The notes: generated by a model not told the origin, from the letters alone. 64,000 nucleotides of DNA from Pseudotamlana haliotis (GCF_008806375.1 NZ_WAAT01000050.1:124001-188000), one strand, 5' to 3'; positions 34,854 through 44,720 are shown, counted from the first letter of the stretch. Program-made: numbers and translations.

Positions 34854-36209
34854 TTACTTTCTTTTGTTGCGCTTATTATAATTTTTGTCACCTCTGGTTT
34901 TAGGCTTTTTATATTTAGCTGCAATTTTAAATTTATAAGAACCGCCTAAATTTTCTTTAGAGTTTTTAGCTGATTTTTCATGAAAGGCAGGGCCTGGCGC
35001 ATCTTCATCTGTACGCTTGGTAGGATTGTTACGCTCTTTGATTTGCGGACGCTCCTCTTCGATAAGTTCGGTGGAAATTTGAACATCTTCAGGAATCTCC
35101 AAAAGCGGAATGGTCATTTTCATTAAAGACTGAATGTTTTCAATAAATTCCTCTTCCTTTTTAGTAGAAAATACAAGGGCTTCACCTTCACGTTCGGCGC
35201 GACCTGTTCTACCAATTCGGTGCATGTAGTTTTCAGGATATTCTGGCGTGTCAAAATTGATAACGTGTGATACGTTATCAATATCTAAACCACGAGCCAT
35301 GACATCGGTCGCGATTAAAATACGATTATGACCTTCTCTAAACTGTTCGATGCTTCGTAAACGGTAATTTTGCGTTTTATTAGAGTGAATCACGCATAAT
35401 TCTTCTTTGAAAAATTCATCGAGTTGCTCAAATAAACGGTCGGCCATACGTTTAAAGGCCACAAATATGAGTACTTTATTATATTTTTCTTCGTCACGTA
35501 ATAAATGCGTGAGCAAATTAACTTTCGTATAAAAGTTAGGAACCTCGTAACGGGCTTGATTGATATTTTCTAAAGGCGTTCCAGAAACGGCAATAGAAAC
35601 ACGTTCTGGAGTTTTAAAGAAATCATTAATAAGTAAATCCACATCCTGAGTCATTGTGGCCGAAAACATGATGTTTTGACGACGCTCAGGCAGGATATCA
35701 AATATATTTATCAGTTGGTGTCTAAACCCTAAATCGAGCATCACATCAACTTCATCAATCACTAATTTTTGAATGGATTTTAATTTTAACACACGGCTTA
35801 AAGCGAGGTCGTACAAACGTCCCGGTGTTGCGACTAGTATGTCTACACCTTGCGCAATGGATTGTTTTTGAGTGTTAATATTCGTGCCTCCATAAACACC
35901 TAAAACACGATTGTTTATGTATTTTGAAAGTTTTTCAATTTCATCAACGACTTGCACCACCAATTCACGAGTAGGTACCAATACTAAAACTCTCGGATTT
36001 TCTTGCGTTGAAAATTTCAAGTTTTTTAAAATAGGCAACATGTAGGCAAAAGTTTTACCTGTTCCTGTTTGTGCAATTCCAACTACATCTTTCCCTGAAC
36101 TCACTACATTAAAAGCTTGCTCTTGAATAGGTGTAGGCGTTGTAAAACCTAAATCATCTAAGGCGTTATATAAAGGCGTGTTTAAATTTAAATCTTGAAA
36201 TTGAGCCAT
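34854..36209 (-). CDS. DEAD-box RNA helicase with DEVD motif II
   Basis: 451 residues. Q motif FTTPTPIQEQAF, Walker A AQTGTGKT, Ib TPGRL, motif II V-I-D-E-V-D (instead of DEAD), SAT in MFSATMT, and HRIGRTGRAEREG. The tail after residue 400 is lysine-rich and disordered and ends RGDKNYNKRNKRK, typical of RhlE-like helicases that bind RNA. It unwinds RNA in ribosome assembly or decay. The Ala-to-Val change in motif II is conservative, and I expect activity. Confidence 0.93.
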   Translation of the reverse strand: MAQFQDLNLNTPLYNALDDLGFTTPTPIQEQAFNVVSSGKDVVGIAQTGTGKTFAYMLPILKNLKFSTQENPRVLVLVPTRELVVQVVDEIEKLSKYINNRVLGVYGGTNINTQKQSIAQGVDILVATPGRLYDLALSRVLKLKSIQKLVIDEVDVMLDLGFRHQLINIFDILPERRQNIMFSATMTQDVDLLINDFFKTPERVSIAVSGTPLENINQARYEVPNFYTKVNLLTHLLRDEEKYNKVLIFVAFKRMADRLFEQLDEFFKEELCVIHSNKTQNYRLRSIEQFREGHNRILIATDVMARGLDIDNVSHVINFDTPEYPENYMHRIGRTGRAEREGEALVFSTKKEEEFIENIQSLMKMTIPLLEIPEDVQISTELIEEERPQIKERNNPTKRTDEDAPGPAFHEKSAKNSKENLGGSYKFKIAAKYKKPKTRGDKNYNKRNKRK

Positions 36210-36305
36210 AAAAAAGGAGGTTTCCGTGAATGTTGTGACTTACTACTATATAGAAGCAAGTTCTGGTATGCTATTTTGCTGGCAAAGTTACGTTTATTAT
36301 TCTAT

Positions 36306-37196
36306 TTAGCTTAAATGCTTTTCGTCTATTTCAATGGTATAACGTGCGGTAAAGGTTTTGTTAGGCGCTAAGCTTAAAATGCCTTCCTTGGTTTTGAGGT
36401 TTTGATTGGTGTTTTCAGCATCGGCAATGCCTAGCCAAGGTTCAATACACACATAGTCGCCCGTTGGTTTGGCCCAAATGCCTAAATAAGGAAAATCGTG
36501 ATAGGAAACCGATAAAATGTTTCCATGTTTTTTACTTTTTAAAGTGACCTTTTTTGATTTTAAATCTTTAAAAACAAGCGCATCGGCATTAAATAAATCA
36601 TGGGTTAGTGCTAAGGTTTTACTAGCACTGAAAATAGATTTGGTTTCAGAAGAAATTAAACCGTTTTCCATGTTTATGAGGTGGGTGCTAGAATTTTCTT
36701 GGTGTTCAAATTCAAGTTGGTAGTCTTCGTAATTTTCATCGGCATAAACCGGACATTTAAAAGCGGGATGACCGCCTAATGAAAAATACATGATTTTTGA
36801 ATCTTCGTTTTTAACGCTGTGTGTTAAGGTTAATGTCGAATTTTCGAGGGTGTAACTTAAATAGAATTCAAATTTAAAAGGATAAACTTTTAAAGTGTCT
36901 TCGTTATATCTCAGCTTAAAAGTTAAACTGTTTTTACTTTGTTCATGGAGTTCAATATTAGGATTGTTTCTAATGATACCATGCTTCGGAAGGCTGTATG
37001 TTTCACCTTCAAAGTGATAAGAGTTCTCTTTTAAAGCACCGATAATAGGAAATAAATTTGGAGCATAACTCCCCCAAACATCAGGATTGGCGTCCCACAT
37101 AAATTGGGTATCATGTTTTTTAGATTGTATTTGGCATAATTCGGCGCCTATTTTTTTAACGGCTATTTTGAGTAAATCGTTTTCTAAAGTAAACAT
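36306..37196 (-). CDS. Aldose 1-epimerase-like protein
   Basis: 296 residues from ATG 37196. LGGHPAFKCPVY with its His, KHGIIRNNP and CIEPWLGIAD are typical of the galactose mutarotase fold (GalM/YeaD). It interconverts alpha and beta anomers of hexoses or hexose-phosphates. An ATG nine codons upstream adds a basic hydrophobic stretch and is less likely. Divergent from pabB. Confidence 0.85.
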   Translation of the reverse strand: MFTLENDLLKIAVKKIGAELCQIQSKKHDTQFMWDANPDVWGSYAPNLFPIIGALKENSYHFEGETYSLPKHGIIRNNPNIELHEQSKNSLTFKLRYNEDTLKVYPFKFEFYLSYTLENSTLTLTHSVKNEDSKIMYFSLGGHPAFKCPVYADENYEDYQLEFEHQENSSTHLINMENGLISSETKSIFSASKTLALTHDLFNADALVFKDLKSKKVTLKSKKHGNILSVSYHDFPYLGIWAKPTGDYVCIEPWLGIADAENTNQNLKTKEGILSLAPNKTFTARYTIEIDEKHLS

Positions 37197-37275
37197 CAAA
37201 GGAAATTTTAATCTAAGATACAAAACTTGCTATGTTTTAAGTATTCTAATTAACTTTACGGTCTAAATTTCAAGC

Positions 37276-38568
37276 TTGAGAACAAAACAAAATCATAACC
37301 CAGAAGATATTCAGCAGTTTAAGGAAAAAGCGCTGCTTTGGAGTCAGCAATATGATGATGTGGTGTGGTTAGACTCTAATGATTATGCTCAAAATAACAG
37401 CAGTTATGATGCGGTTTTAGCGGTAGATGCTTTCACGAGTATACAAAACGATTATTTTGATGGTTTTGAAAAGCTAAAAGAATACCAGTCGCAAACCAAA
37501 GACTGGATTTTTGGTTATTTGACATACGATTTAAAAAATGATGTGGAAGTTTTAAAATCTGAAAACCATGATGGTTTAGGGTTTCCGGATTTATTCTTTT
37601 TTCAGCCGAAAAAGCTTTTTGTTTTTAAAGGCAATCGTGTTGAAATTCAGTATTTAAATGGTGTTGATGATGAATTGGAAGCTGATATTGAAATGATAAA
37701 CACTTCCGAAGAAAATATTATAGAAACCCCTTCTGAAGACCTAAAAATAAAACTCCGCATTCATAAAGATGCTTATTGCGAGAAGGTAAATACCATGCTC
37801 AATCACATTCAGCATGGTGCGATTTATGAAGCCAACTTTTGTCAGGAATTTTATGCGGAAAATACGGTAATCAATCCACTCCTTACTTATAATAGGTTGA
37901 ATCATATTTCGAAACCCCCATTTGCGACTTTTTTGAAATTCGGGGAAAAGTTTGTGATAAGTGCTTCGCCCGAGCGCTATCTGAAAAAAGAAGGCACCCG
38001 TGTGATTTCTGAACCTATAAAAGGCACGGCCAAACGCTCTAGAAATTCAGAAAAAGACGAACAGCTAAAAATTGATTTGGCTAAAGATGAAAAGGAGCGT
38101 AGTGAAAATATTATGATTGTTGATTTAGTACGTAACGATTTATCGAAAACAGCCATAAAAGGTAGTGTTCAAGTAGAAGAATTGTGTAAGATTTATACGT
38201 TCAAACAGGTGCACCAAATGATTTCTACGGTGACATCAAGGGTTGAAGTTTCGACGCATCCGGTTGATATTATAAAAAGCACATTTCCAATGGGAAGCAT
38301 GACAGGAGCGCCTAAAATTTCGGCTATGAAAATCATTGAAAACCTTGAGGAAACCAAACGTGGCGTGTACTCTGGGGCGATTGGTTATTTTACACCTAAC
38401 AATGATTTTGATTTTAATGTGGTCATTAGAAGTATTCTTTACAACGCCACTAAAAAATACGTGTCTTACTCGGTGGGTAGCGCTATTACAGCAAAAAGTA
38501 ATCCGCTAAAAGAGTACGAAGAGTGTCTCATTAAAGCTAAAGCCATGCGTTTGGCTTTGGAGGATTAA
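37276..38568 (+). CDS. pabB: Aminodeoxychorismate synthase component I (PabB-like)
   Basis: 430 residues of the chorismate-binding family. ISASPERYLKKEGTRVISEPIKGTAKR, DEKERSENIMIVDLVRNDLSK and FPMGSMTGAPKISAMKIIENLEETKRGVYSGAIGYF are the chorismate-binding motifs. The N-terminal domain is short, as in PabB. Anthranilate synthase component I is the alternative. No glutamine amidotransferase is adjacent. The product p-aminobenzoate feeds FolP (15404). The start is TTG 37276. A near-consensus promoter (TTG 37227, TAACTTTA 37251) is seen. Confidence 0.85.
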   Translation: MRTKQNHNPEDIQQFKEKALLWSQQYDDVVWLDSNDYAQNNSSYDAVLAVDAFTSIQNDYFDGFEKLKEYQSQTKDWIFGYLTYDLKNDVEVLKSENHDGLGFPDLFFFQPKKLFVFKGNRVEIQYLNGVDDELEADIEMINTSEENIIETPSEDLKIKLRIHKDAYCEKVNTMLNHIQHGAIYEANFCQEFYAENTVINPLLTYNRLNHISKPPFATFLKFGEKFVISASPERYLKKEGTRVISEPIKGTAKRSRNSEKDEQLKIDLAKDEKERSENIMIVDLVRNDLSKTAIKGSVQVEELCKIYTFKQVHQMISTVTSRVEVSTHPVDIIKSTFPMGSMTGAPKISAMKIIENLEETKRGVYSGAIGYFTPNNDFDFNVVIRSILYNATKKYVSYSVGSAITAKSNPLKEYEECLIKAKAMRLALED

Positions 38569-38605
38569 TAGAGCTATTTCTTTTGAAAAACTTAAGGTGA
38601 TGTGA

Positions 38606-38624
38606 TGCTGAAACGAGTTCAGCA
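38606..38624. repeat. Small dispersed palindrome TGCTGAA-N5-TTCAGCA
   Basis: Sits in the 138-base gap between pabB and tilS. The same inverted word occurs at 8981-8999. It is a common-looking intergenic repeat with an unknown role. Confidence 0.7.
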
Positions 38625-38706
38625 TGACGTTCCGGTTTATGGCGACCACACGATTAAACCATGAAATAAAAAACACAGCAAAGTGTAAATTTGTATCTTT
38701 GAAATC

Positions 38707-40026
38707 ATGCTGAATACACTCAAATCTCATATTGAAAACCATCTAATTTTTTTAAACACCGGGAAGCTGCTTATCGCCATTTCTGGGGGAATTGATAGCG
38801 TGGTTTTAACGCATTTATGTGCACAATTAAACTTGAATATTGCCTTAGCACACTGCAATTTTAATTTAAGAGGCGATGAAAGTGACGCCGATGAAGCTTT
38901 TGTTAAAAACCTTGCGGAAACACTAAATGTAGAGTGTTTTGTACAGCATTTTGATACCGAACAATACAGTCGCGACCAGAAGTGTTCCATTCAAATGGCT
39001 GCTCGAGAATTACGTTATAATTGGTTTGACGAGTTGTCTAAGCAATTAAACTACGATTATATTTTAACAGCTCACCATGCCGATGATAACCTGGAGACTT
39101 TTTTAATCAATTTTACACGAGGAACAGGGCTTGAAGGTCTAACTGGAATTCCGGAAGTCAACGGTAAGTTTGTGCGTCCGTTATTACCATTTTCAAGTGA
39201 AAACATTGAAGCTTTTGCCAAAGAAAATAACATTAAGTGGCGGGATGATAGCAGCAATAAATCGGTGAAATATCTGCGAAATAAGTTACGTCATGAGGTG
39301 ATTCCGATTTTAAAAGAAATCAACCCCAGTTTACTAAAGAGTTTCGATAATACCTTGAACAATTTACAAGGCACTGCAGTGATTGTTGAAGAAGCCGTCG
39401 ATGGCTTTTTGAATAAAAGTATTGAAAGCATTGAGAACGGAATTGTGAAGTTTAAAATTTCAGAATTCAAACAAAAAGATAACCCAAAACCTTATTTGTA
39501 TGAGGCTTTTAAGGCATTCGGGTTTACAGAATGGGATGATGTGCTACACCTTTTGGATGCCGAAACAGGGAAACAAATTTATTCCAACCAGTACCGCTTA
39601 TTGAAAAACCGCGAGCATTTACTCTTGAGTGAAATGAAATCTGAAACCGAAGTGGCTATTCAAATTTCAGAAGCCGATAAAAAGGTGGAAACCGCATTAG
39701 GAACCCTGATTTTTTCTGAAGTAGAAGAGATTTCAGAAACGCCTACCAACTGTATTTATATAGATAAAGCACTTTTGAAATTCCCTTTAACACTACGTAA
39801 AAAGCAAGAGGGTGATGTGTTTTATCCATTAGGGATGGCTGGTAAAAAGAAGTTGAGTAAGTATTTTAAAGATGAAAAATTATCGCTTTTAGATAAAGAA
39901 AATACATGGTTATTATGTTCTGGAGAAGACATTGTTTGGGTGATTAACAGGCGTGCAGATAATCGTTTTAAAGTGACGCCAGAAACTGAAAGAATATTAA
40001 AAATAGAGGTTTTAGAAAAGTTATGA
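38707..40026 (+). CDS. tilS: tRNA(Ile)-lysidine synthase
   Basis: 439 residues. PP-loop AISGGIDSVV (S26-G-G-I-D-S31), CNFNLRGDESDADEAFV, LTAHHADDNLETFLINFTRGTGLEGLTGI and a C-terminal TilS substrate-binding domain (RKKQEGDVFYPLGMAGKKKLSKYFKDEKL). It changes C34 of the minor tRNA(Ile) to lysidine and is essential for AUA decoding. Its start ATG 38707 follows a TATCTTTG (-7-like) sequence. Confidence 0.96.
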   Translation: MLNTLKSHIENHLIFLNTGKLLIAISGGIDSVVLTHLCAQLNLNIALAHCNFNLRGDESDADEAFVKNLAETLNVECFVQHFDTEQYSRDQKCSIQMAARELRYNWFDELSKQLNYDYILTAHHADDNLETFLINFTRGTGLEGLTGIPEVNGKFVRPLLPFSSENIEAFAKENNIKWRDDSSNKSVKYLRNKLRHEVIPILKEINPSLLKSFDNTLNNLQGTAVIVEEAVDGFLNKSIESIENGIVKFKISEFKQKDNPKPYLYEAFKAFGFTEWDDVLHLLDAETGKQIYSNQYRLLKNREHLLLSEMKSETEVAIQISEADKKVETALGTLIFSEVEEISETPTNCIYIDKALLKFPLTLRKKQEGDVFYPLGMAGKKKLSKYFKDEKLSLLDKENTWLLCSGEDIVWVINRRADNRFKVTPETERILKIEVLEKL

Positions 40027-40030
40027 TTTG

Positions 40031-40101
40031 TCATTCAGAAGGAGGTACGACTGAAGAATCTTTTCCTCGAAATATGAGATTCCTCGATTCCTCGGAATGA
40101 C
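40031..40101. repeat. Dispersed repeat with inverted GTCATTC/GAATGAC ends
   Basis: GTCATTC at the start and GAATGAC at the end enclose AGAATCTTTTCCTCG and GATTCCTCGATTCCTC. A related word, CCGAGGAGAGGAGGAATCTT, is at about 42492-42511. It is the type of intergenic repeat seen in this genome. No gene. Confidence 0.6.
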
Positions 40102-40151
40102 ATCAAAGAAGTTATGCGTCACCAAACCGAGTTCGGTATGACCAAAAATAA

Positions 40152-41810
40152 GTGCAATTAATAGAAACTAAAAAGCAAAGCATTTTGAAACTACAAGGAC
40201 AAATTGTTGATATAGAAAACAAGCGGATTTACAAAGGAGAAATAAGTGTTGAAGGAGGTCAAATAGTTTCTATTAATGAAAAAGACCACGACGCCACAAA
40301 TTATATCCTGCCTGGTTTTGTAGATGCTCATATTCACATAGAAAGTTCAATGCTTGTGCCTAGCGAATTCGCTAAAATGGCGGTGGTTCATGGTACGGTG
40401 GCCACGGTTTCCGACCCGCATGAAATTGCTAATGTTTTAGGCGTTGAAGGCGTGAAATTCATGATTGAAAACGGTAAAAAAGTACCTTTTAAATTCAATT
40501 TTGGTGCGCCATCCTGTGTACCCGCAACTACTTTTGAGTCTGCCGGAGCAACTATTAATTCCGATGACATTAAAACACTTTTAGAGTCTGACGACATCAA
40601 ATACCTAGCGGAAATGATGAATTACCCTGGGGTTATTTTTGACGACGACGAAGTGCTGAAAAAAATAGCTTGGGCAAAACATTATAACAAACCTGTGGAT
40701 GGTCACGCACCAGGAGTAGTTGGTGAAAAACTCGATAAATACATAAGTGCAGGGATTTATACCGACCATGAAAGTTTTACTTTCGAGGAAGGTCAAGAGA
40801 AACTTCAAAAGGGCATGAAAATCTTGATTAGAGAGGGGAGTGCCGCCAAAAACTTTGAAGCTTTAATCGGTTTAGCGCCAGAGCATTTTGAAAATATGAT
40901 GTTTTGTAGTGATGATAAACATCCAGACGATTTGCTTATCGGACATATCAACCAATTGTGTGCGAGAGCCGTTAAAAAGGGTGTGGATTTGTTTAAAGTC
41001 TTGCAAATGGCATGTTTAAATCCGGTGAAGCATTATAATTTGGACGTGGGACAACTAAAAGTTGGAGATGCCGCCGATTTTATTGTGCTTGAGGATTTAT
41101 CTGAATTTAGAACCCTTCAAACCTACATCAATGGTGAGCTGGTTTTTGACCAAGGAAAATCCTTAATGCCAACCGTTGCTTTTGAAAACCTGAATAATTT
41201 CCATTGTGATGCTAAAACAGTTTCTGAATTTAAAATTCCTTCTTCTGCTAAAGAAATCCGAGTTATAGAAGCTTTAGAAGGCCAGTTAATCACAAACGCG
41301 ATAATTGAAAAAGCAACCATTGAAAATGGAAATTTAGTTTCAAATACAGAAACGGATATTCTTAAAATGGCTGTGGTAAACCGTTATCAAAATCAGCCGC
41401 CAGCCCTAGCTTTTATCAAGAATTTTGGTTTGAAAGAAGGAGCTATTGCGGCTTCGGTAGGACATGATTCGCATAATATTGTGGTGGTAGGTGTAAGCGA
41501 TGAAGCGATTTGTAAAGCAGTGAATTTAATTATTAAACATAAAGGCGGTGTTTGTGCGGTGTCTACTTCCGAAGAAAAAATAGTTCCGCTACCCGTAGCC
41601 GGAATTATGAGCGATCAAGACGGCGAAACCATCGGGAACGCTTACGCGGAACTCGACGAAATGGCAAAAACATTAGGTAGTACTTTAAAAGCACCATATA
41701 TGACGCTGTCTTTCATGGCTTTGCTCGTTATTCCATCATTGAAATTAAGTGATAAAGGGCTTTTTGATGGCACTGGTTTTAAGTTTGTTGATTTGGAGGT
41801 TTTTAGTTAA
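40152..41810 (+). CDS. ade: Adenine deaminase
   Basis: 552 residues, amidohydrolase fold. [55 protein letters not shown] and [11 protein letters not shown] hold the metal ligands. [12 protein letters not shown] and [17 protein letters not shown] are in the second domain. It deaminates adenine to hypoxanthine. GTG 40152 gives the longest frame. A TTG at 40185 ([20 protein letters not shown]) gives the usual N-terminus and may be the true start. Confidence 0.95.
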   Translation: MQLIETKKQSILKLQGQIVDIENKRIYKGEISVEGGQIVSINEKDHDATNYILPGFVDAHIHIESSMLVPSEFAKMAVVHGTVATVSDPHEIANVLGVEGVKFMIENGKKVPFKFNFGAPSCVPATTFESAGATINSDDIKTLLESDDIKYLAEMMNYPGVIFDDDEVLKKIAWAKHYNKPVDGHAPGVVGEKLDKYISAGIYTDHESFTFEEGQEKLQKGMKILIREGSAAKNFEALIGLAPEHFENMMFCSDDKHPDDLLIGHINQLCARAVKKGVDLFKVLQMACLNPVKHYNLDVGQLKVGDAADFIVLEDLSEFRTLQTYINGELVFDQGKSLMPTVAFENLNNFHCDAKTVSEFKIPSSAKEIRVIEALEGQLITNAIIEKATIENGNLVSNTETDILKMAVVNRYQNQPPALAFIKNFGLKEGAIAASVGHDSHNIVVVGVSDEAICKAVNLIIKHKGGVCAVSTSEEKIVPLPVAGIMSDQDGETIGNAYAELDEMAKTLGSTLKAPYMTLSFMALLVIPSLKLSDKGLFDGTGFKFVDLEVFS

Positions 41811-41901
41811 TAGGTTTAAAGTTTCAGAGTTTGCAATTAAAACTTGATTTATAAACATGTTGTAGGTAATTATATAGAACCCATAAAAAGAAAGAAAAAC
41901 T

Positions 41902-42345
41902 ATGAAAAAACTATTAATTGTATTGTTGATTTCAATATCAGGAAACTTATTTGCTCAATCCAGTCCTCAGGATCTTATTGACACCTTTTTTGCGACTTAT
42001 AAAAAAGATGCAGGAAAAGCTGTAAAGGAATTATATGAAACCAATAAATGGACTGAAAGAATAAAAGATGACATTGATAAGATTATTGGAACAGTTAATG
42101 GCTTCACAGAAAGTTATATGGGAAAATATTATGGATATGAAATAATCACTAAGAAAAAATTTGCTGAAAGCTTTGAATTATATTCTTATCTTATAAAATA
42201 TGACAGACAACCTATTCGATTTATTTTTAAGTTCTATAAGCCAAATGACAAATGGGTATTATATTCATATGCACTTGATGATAGTTTAGATGACGAAATT
42301 CAAGAGGCAGCAAAACTTTATTATTTGGAATTAGACAAAGAATAA
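41902..42345 (+). CDS. Small secreted protein of unknown function
   Basis: 147 residues. Signal peptide cleaved after LFAQ (about 19). The mature domain is one helix-rich and strand-rich block (SPQDLIDTFFATYKKDAGKAVKELYETNKWTERI ... PIRFIFKFYKPNDKWVLYSYALDD), with the look of a small NTF2-like or DUF3887-type domain. I do not recognise the family with certainty. The inverted-repeat element starting 5 bases after the stop is unusual (see 42351). Confidence 0.75.
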   Translation: MKKLLIVLLISISGNLFAQSSPQDLIDTFFATYKKDAGKAVKELYETNKWTERIKDDIDKIIGTVNGFTESYMGKYYGYEIITKKKFAESFELYSYLIKYDRQPIRFIFKFYKPNDKWVLYSYALDDSLDDEIQEAAKLYYLELDKE

Positions 42346-42350
42346 CTACC

Positions 42351-42475
42351 TACAACACCGTATAAAATTAATTGCTGGTTTTAGCCTACTTACGAAAGTC
42401 CTCGCGGACTTTCTTTCTGTGATTTATTTGCTAACTTTAGTGCTTAAAACACGCAACTAATCTTATACAACAACG
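42351..42475. repeat. Inverted-repeat element directly after a gene stop
   Basis: GTATAAAATTAATTGC (42360-42375) and GCAACTAATCTTATAC (42453-42468) are inverted repeats with 14 of 16 pairs. Between them lies a perfect 8-bp hairpin with a TCGC loop (42394-42413). The block starts TACAACACC and ends ACAACAACG. It sits 5 bases after the stop of the small secreted protein. Layout resembles an integron attC, but the canonical GTTRRRY and RYYYAAC core sites were not found. Confidence 0.6.
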
Positions 42476-42489
42476 ATAAAGAGTTGTCA

Positions 42490-42618
42490 GTCCGAGGAGA
42501 GGAGGAATCTTTAGGTTTTAAGCTAGCATCAATGGGTGTTGAAGTTACAGAGTTAAAAGGACCCAAAGATGCAGGGGTTCATTGCTTGCAGTTTAAAGTT
42601 AACAATGAAATGGCTTAA
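42490..42618 (+). pseudogene. Possible remnant of a lost gene's 3' end
   Basis: An open stretch reads EESLGFKLASMGVEVTELKG then PKDAGVHCLQFKVNNEMA and stops at 42618. It looks like the ending of a cytoplasmic enzyme, but upstream only a dispersed repeat (AGGAGAGGAGGAATC) is found and no plausible start. Codon usage is protein-like. I do not recognise the family, so this is a low-confidence call. The 327-base gap 42346-42672 holds this and the inverted-repeat element. Confidence 0.35.
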
Positions 42619-42672
42619 AACTAGTGGAAATTTTATTTTTAACCAATAACCAATAACTATTAACCGACAACA

Positions 42673-43644
42673 ATGCCAATTATAGATTCCACATACAAGC
42701 CTTTCTTCCTATTCCGCAACGGCTTTGTTTCTACGGTGTATTCAGGACTAGTACGTCGTGTAGATTTAGAACAAAAACGTGAACGTATCACGCTTAGTGA
42801 TGGCGATTTTTTGGATTTAGATTGGAGTTATTCCGAAGAAAAAACCAATAAACTCATCATTTTACTGCACGGTTTAGAAGGTAACGGAAAGCGTCCTTAT
42901 ATGACAGGAACAGCGAAGTTATTTAATGAACATGGGGTTGATGCGGTTTGTGTAAATTTTAGAGGTTGTAGCGGGGAAACCAACTTAAAATATAGAAGCT
43001 ACCACTCTGGAGCTACAGAAGATTTAGAGGAAGTCATTAATCATGTTTTAAAAGAGAAAGATTATACCGAAATCTATTTAAAAGGTATCAGTTTAGGTGC
43101 TAATATTATTTTGAAATATTTGGGCGAACGTACTGATGTACCTAAAGAAATCAAGGCGGCAGTAGCTGTTTCGGCGCCGTGTTTTTTACAAGGATCGGCA
43201 AGAGAGTTACATACCTTTAAGAATAAATTATTTCATGATCGGTTTTTAAGGCATCTTTCAGTTTCATTAAAAAATAAACAAAAACATTTTGAAGACGAAT
43301 TGAGTCTGGAAACCATCGAGAATATCAAGTCGTTATACGATTTTGACAATGTTTACACCTCACAAGCTCATGGCTTTAAAGACGGATTAGAATATTACAA
43401 GCTATCCAGTAGTTTGCAGTTTCTTCCTTATATAAAAACACCAACGCTCATTATAAATGCACTTAACGATTCCTTTCTTTCACACGAATGCTACCCCGTA
43501 AAAGAGGCTAAGGAAAATGATTTCCTGCATTTGGAAATGCCTAAATATGGCGGTCATGTTGGGTTTATTTCTAAAAAGAATATTTATTATAATGAGTGCC
43601 GTGCTTTGGAGTTTATAAAAATGAATAATCGGTATAACCTCTAG
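42673..43644 (+). CDS. YheT/EMB8-type alpha/beta hydrolase
   Basis: 323 residues. IILLHGLEGNGKRPYM with the oxyanion segment, VNFRGCSGETN, nucleophile Ser in KGISLGANIILKYLGE, Asp in NALNDSF and His in KYGGHVGF. The family is a broad ester hydrolase group. E. coli YheT has no clear substrate. Its last 32 bases overlap the end of the convergent old-yellow-enzyme gene. Confidence 0.88.
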   Translation: MPIIDSTYKPFFLFRNGFVSTVYSGLVRRVDLEQKRERITLSDGDFLDLDWSYSEEKTNKLIILLHGLEGNGKRPYMTGTAKLFNEHGVDAVCVNFRGCSGETNLKYRSYHSGATEDLEEVINHVLKEKDYTEIYLKGISLGANIILKYLGERTDVPKEIKAAVAVSAPCFLQGSARELHTFKNKLFHDRFLRHLSVSLKNKQKHFEDELSLETIENIKSLYDFDNVYTSQAHGFKDGLEYYKLSSSLQFLPYIKTPTLIINALNDSFLSHECYPVKEAKENDFLHLEMPKYGGHVGFISKKNIYYNECRALEFIKMNNRYNL

Positions 43645-44719
43645 CGCCACCACCTCCAAATAAGGTATGGGTGTCGCTAATATCATTCATTTGAGCGTGT
43701 TGCTTAACGCGCTCTGGATAATCTGGGTTGGTTAAAAATTTTCTTCCAAAGCCCACCAAATCAACGAGGTTGTTTTTTAATAAGCTGTTGGCCTGTTCTG
43801 GTGTTTTGTTACCAGTGGCTATAATGGTGTTGCTGAAAGTTTCACGTAATTCCGTTCTAAAATCATTTGGGATTTCAGGAGCGTCATCCCAATCGGCTTC
43901 ACAAAGGTGAATGTAGGTAATGCCTATTTTTTCTAAAGCTTGAGAAGCAACCATGATAGTTTCTAGAATTTCAGGGTCGTTCATGTCTTTAAAACTGATA
44001 AAAGGTGATAAACGCACGCCTGTTTTTTCTTTACCAACTTCTATGGCTACAGCTTCGGTGATTTCCGTTAATAAACGCGTTCTGTTTTCTTTGTTGCCTC
44101 CATATTCATCAGTTCTTTGATTAGAATTACTTCTTAAAAACTCATCTATTAAATAACCGTTTGCGCCATGAATTTCAACGCCGTCAAAACCGGCTTCAAT
44201 GGCATTTTTTGCCCCCGTTCGAAATTCTTCAATAACCTGCTTAATGTCTGCTTTAGTCATTTCACGTGGAGTTTCCACGGGAATAAATGTAGCATCACCG
44301 TTGGGAGCACCGTCAAAAATATATACATTGGTTTCTTTAGCTATTTTTTCCGAAGGCGCTATAGGCTGTAAACCATTCACTTTAGAACTAGAAACCCGTC
44401 CTACATGCCATAATTGTAAAAATATTTTACTTCCTTTTTTATGGACTTCATCGGTGATTAATTTCCAACCTTCAATTTGTTCTTTAGTGTAAATTCCTGG
44501 GGTATTGGCATAACCTTTGCCTTGTAATGAAACCTGTGTGGCTTCTGTAATTATGATACCGGCGGAAGCGCGTTGCCCATAATATTCTGCCATTAGAGTA
44601 TTGGGAATATCACCCGGTTGGGTGGCTCTAGAGCGCGTCATGGGAGCCATTAAAAAACGATTTTTAAGATCTAATACTCCTAAATGATAGGTTGAGAATA
44701 GATCTGTATTTTGTGACAT
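43613..44719 (-). CDS. Old yellow enzyme family alkene reductase (NemA-like)
   Basis: 368 residues, FMN barrel. LKNRFLMAPMTRSRA at the start, LQLWHVGRVS, DGVEIHGANGYLIDEFLRSNSNQRTDEYGG and ATGNKTPEQANSLL are the NemA/YqjM-like motifs. It reduces electrophilic alkenes, nitro compounds or similar. It is last in a minus-strand cluster with a nitroreductase and a deacetylase, beside an AraC regulator, suggesting an electrophile or redox stress response (inference). Confidence 0.92.
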   Translation of the reverse strand: MSQNTDLFSTYHLGVLDLKNRFLMAPMTRSRATQPGDIPNTLMAEYYGQRASAGIIITEATQVSLQGKGYANTPGIYTKEQIEGWKLITDEVHKKGSKIFLQLWHVGRVSSSKVNGLQPIAPSEKIAKETNVYIFDGAPNGDATFIPVETPREMTKADIKQVIEEFRTGAKNAIEAGFDGVEIHGANGYLIDEFLRSNSNQRTDEYGGNKENRTRLLTEITEAVAIEVGKEKTGVRLSPFISFKDMNDPEILETIMVASQALEKIGITYIHLCEADWDDAPEIPNDFRTELRETFSNTIIATGNKTPEQANSLLKNNLVDLVGFGRKFLTNPDYPERVKQHAQMNDISDTHTLFGGGGARGYTDYSFL

Positions 44720-44720
44720 A

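Noticed and set aside
42351-42475. Canonical integron attC site
   Set aside because: Inverted repeats and position fit, but GTTRRRY and RYYYAAC core sites and any integrase are missing, so I call only an inverted-repeat element.
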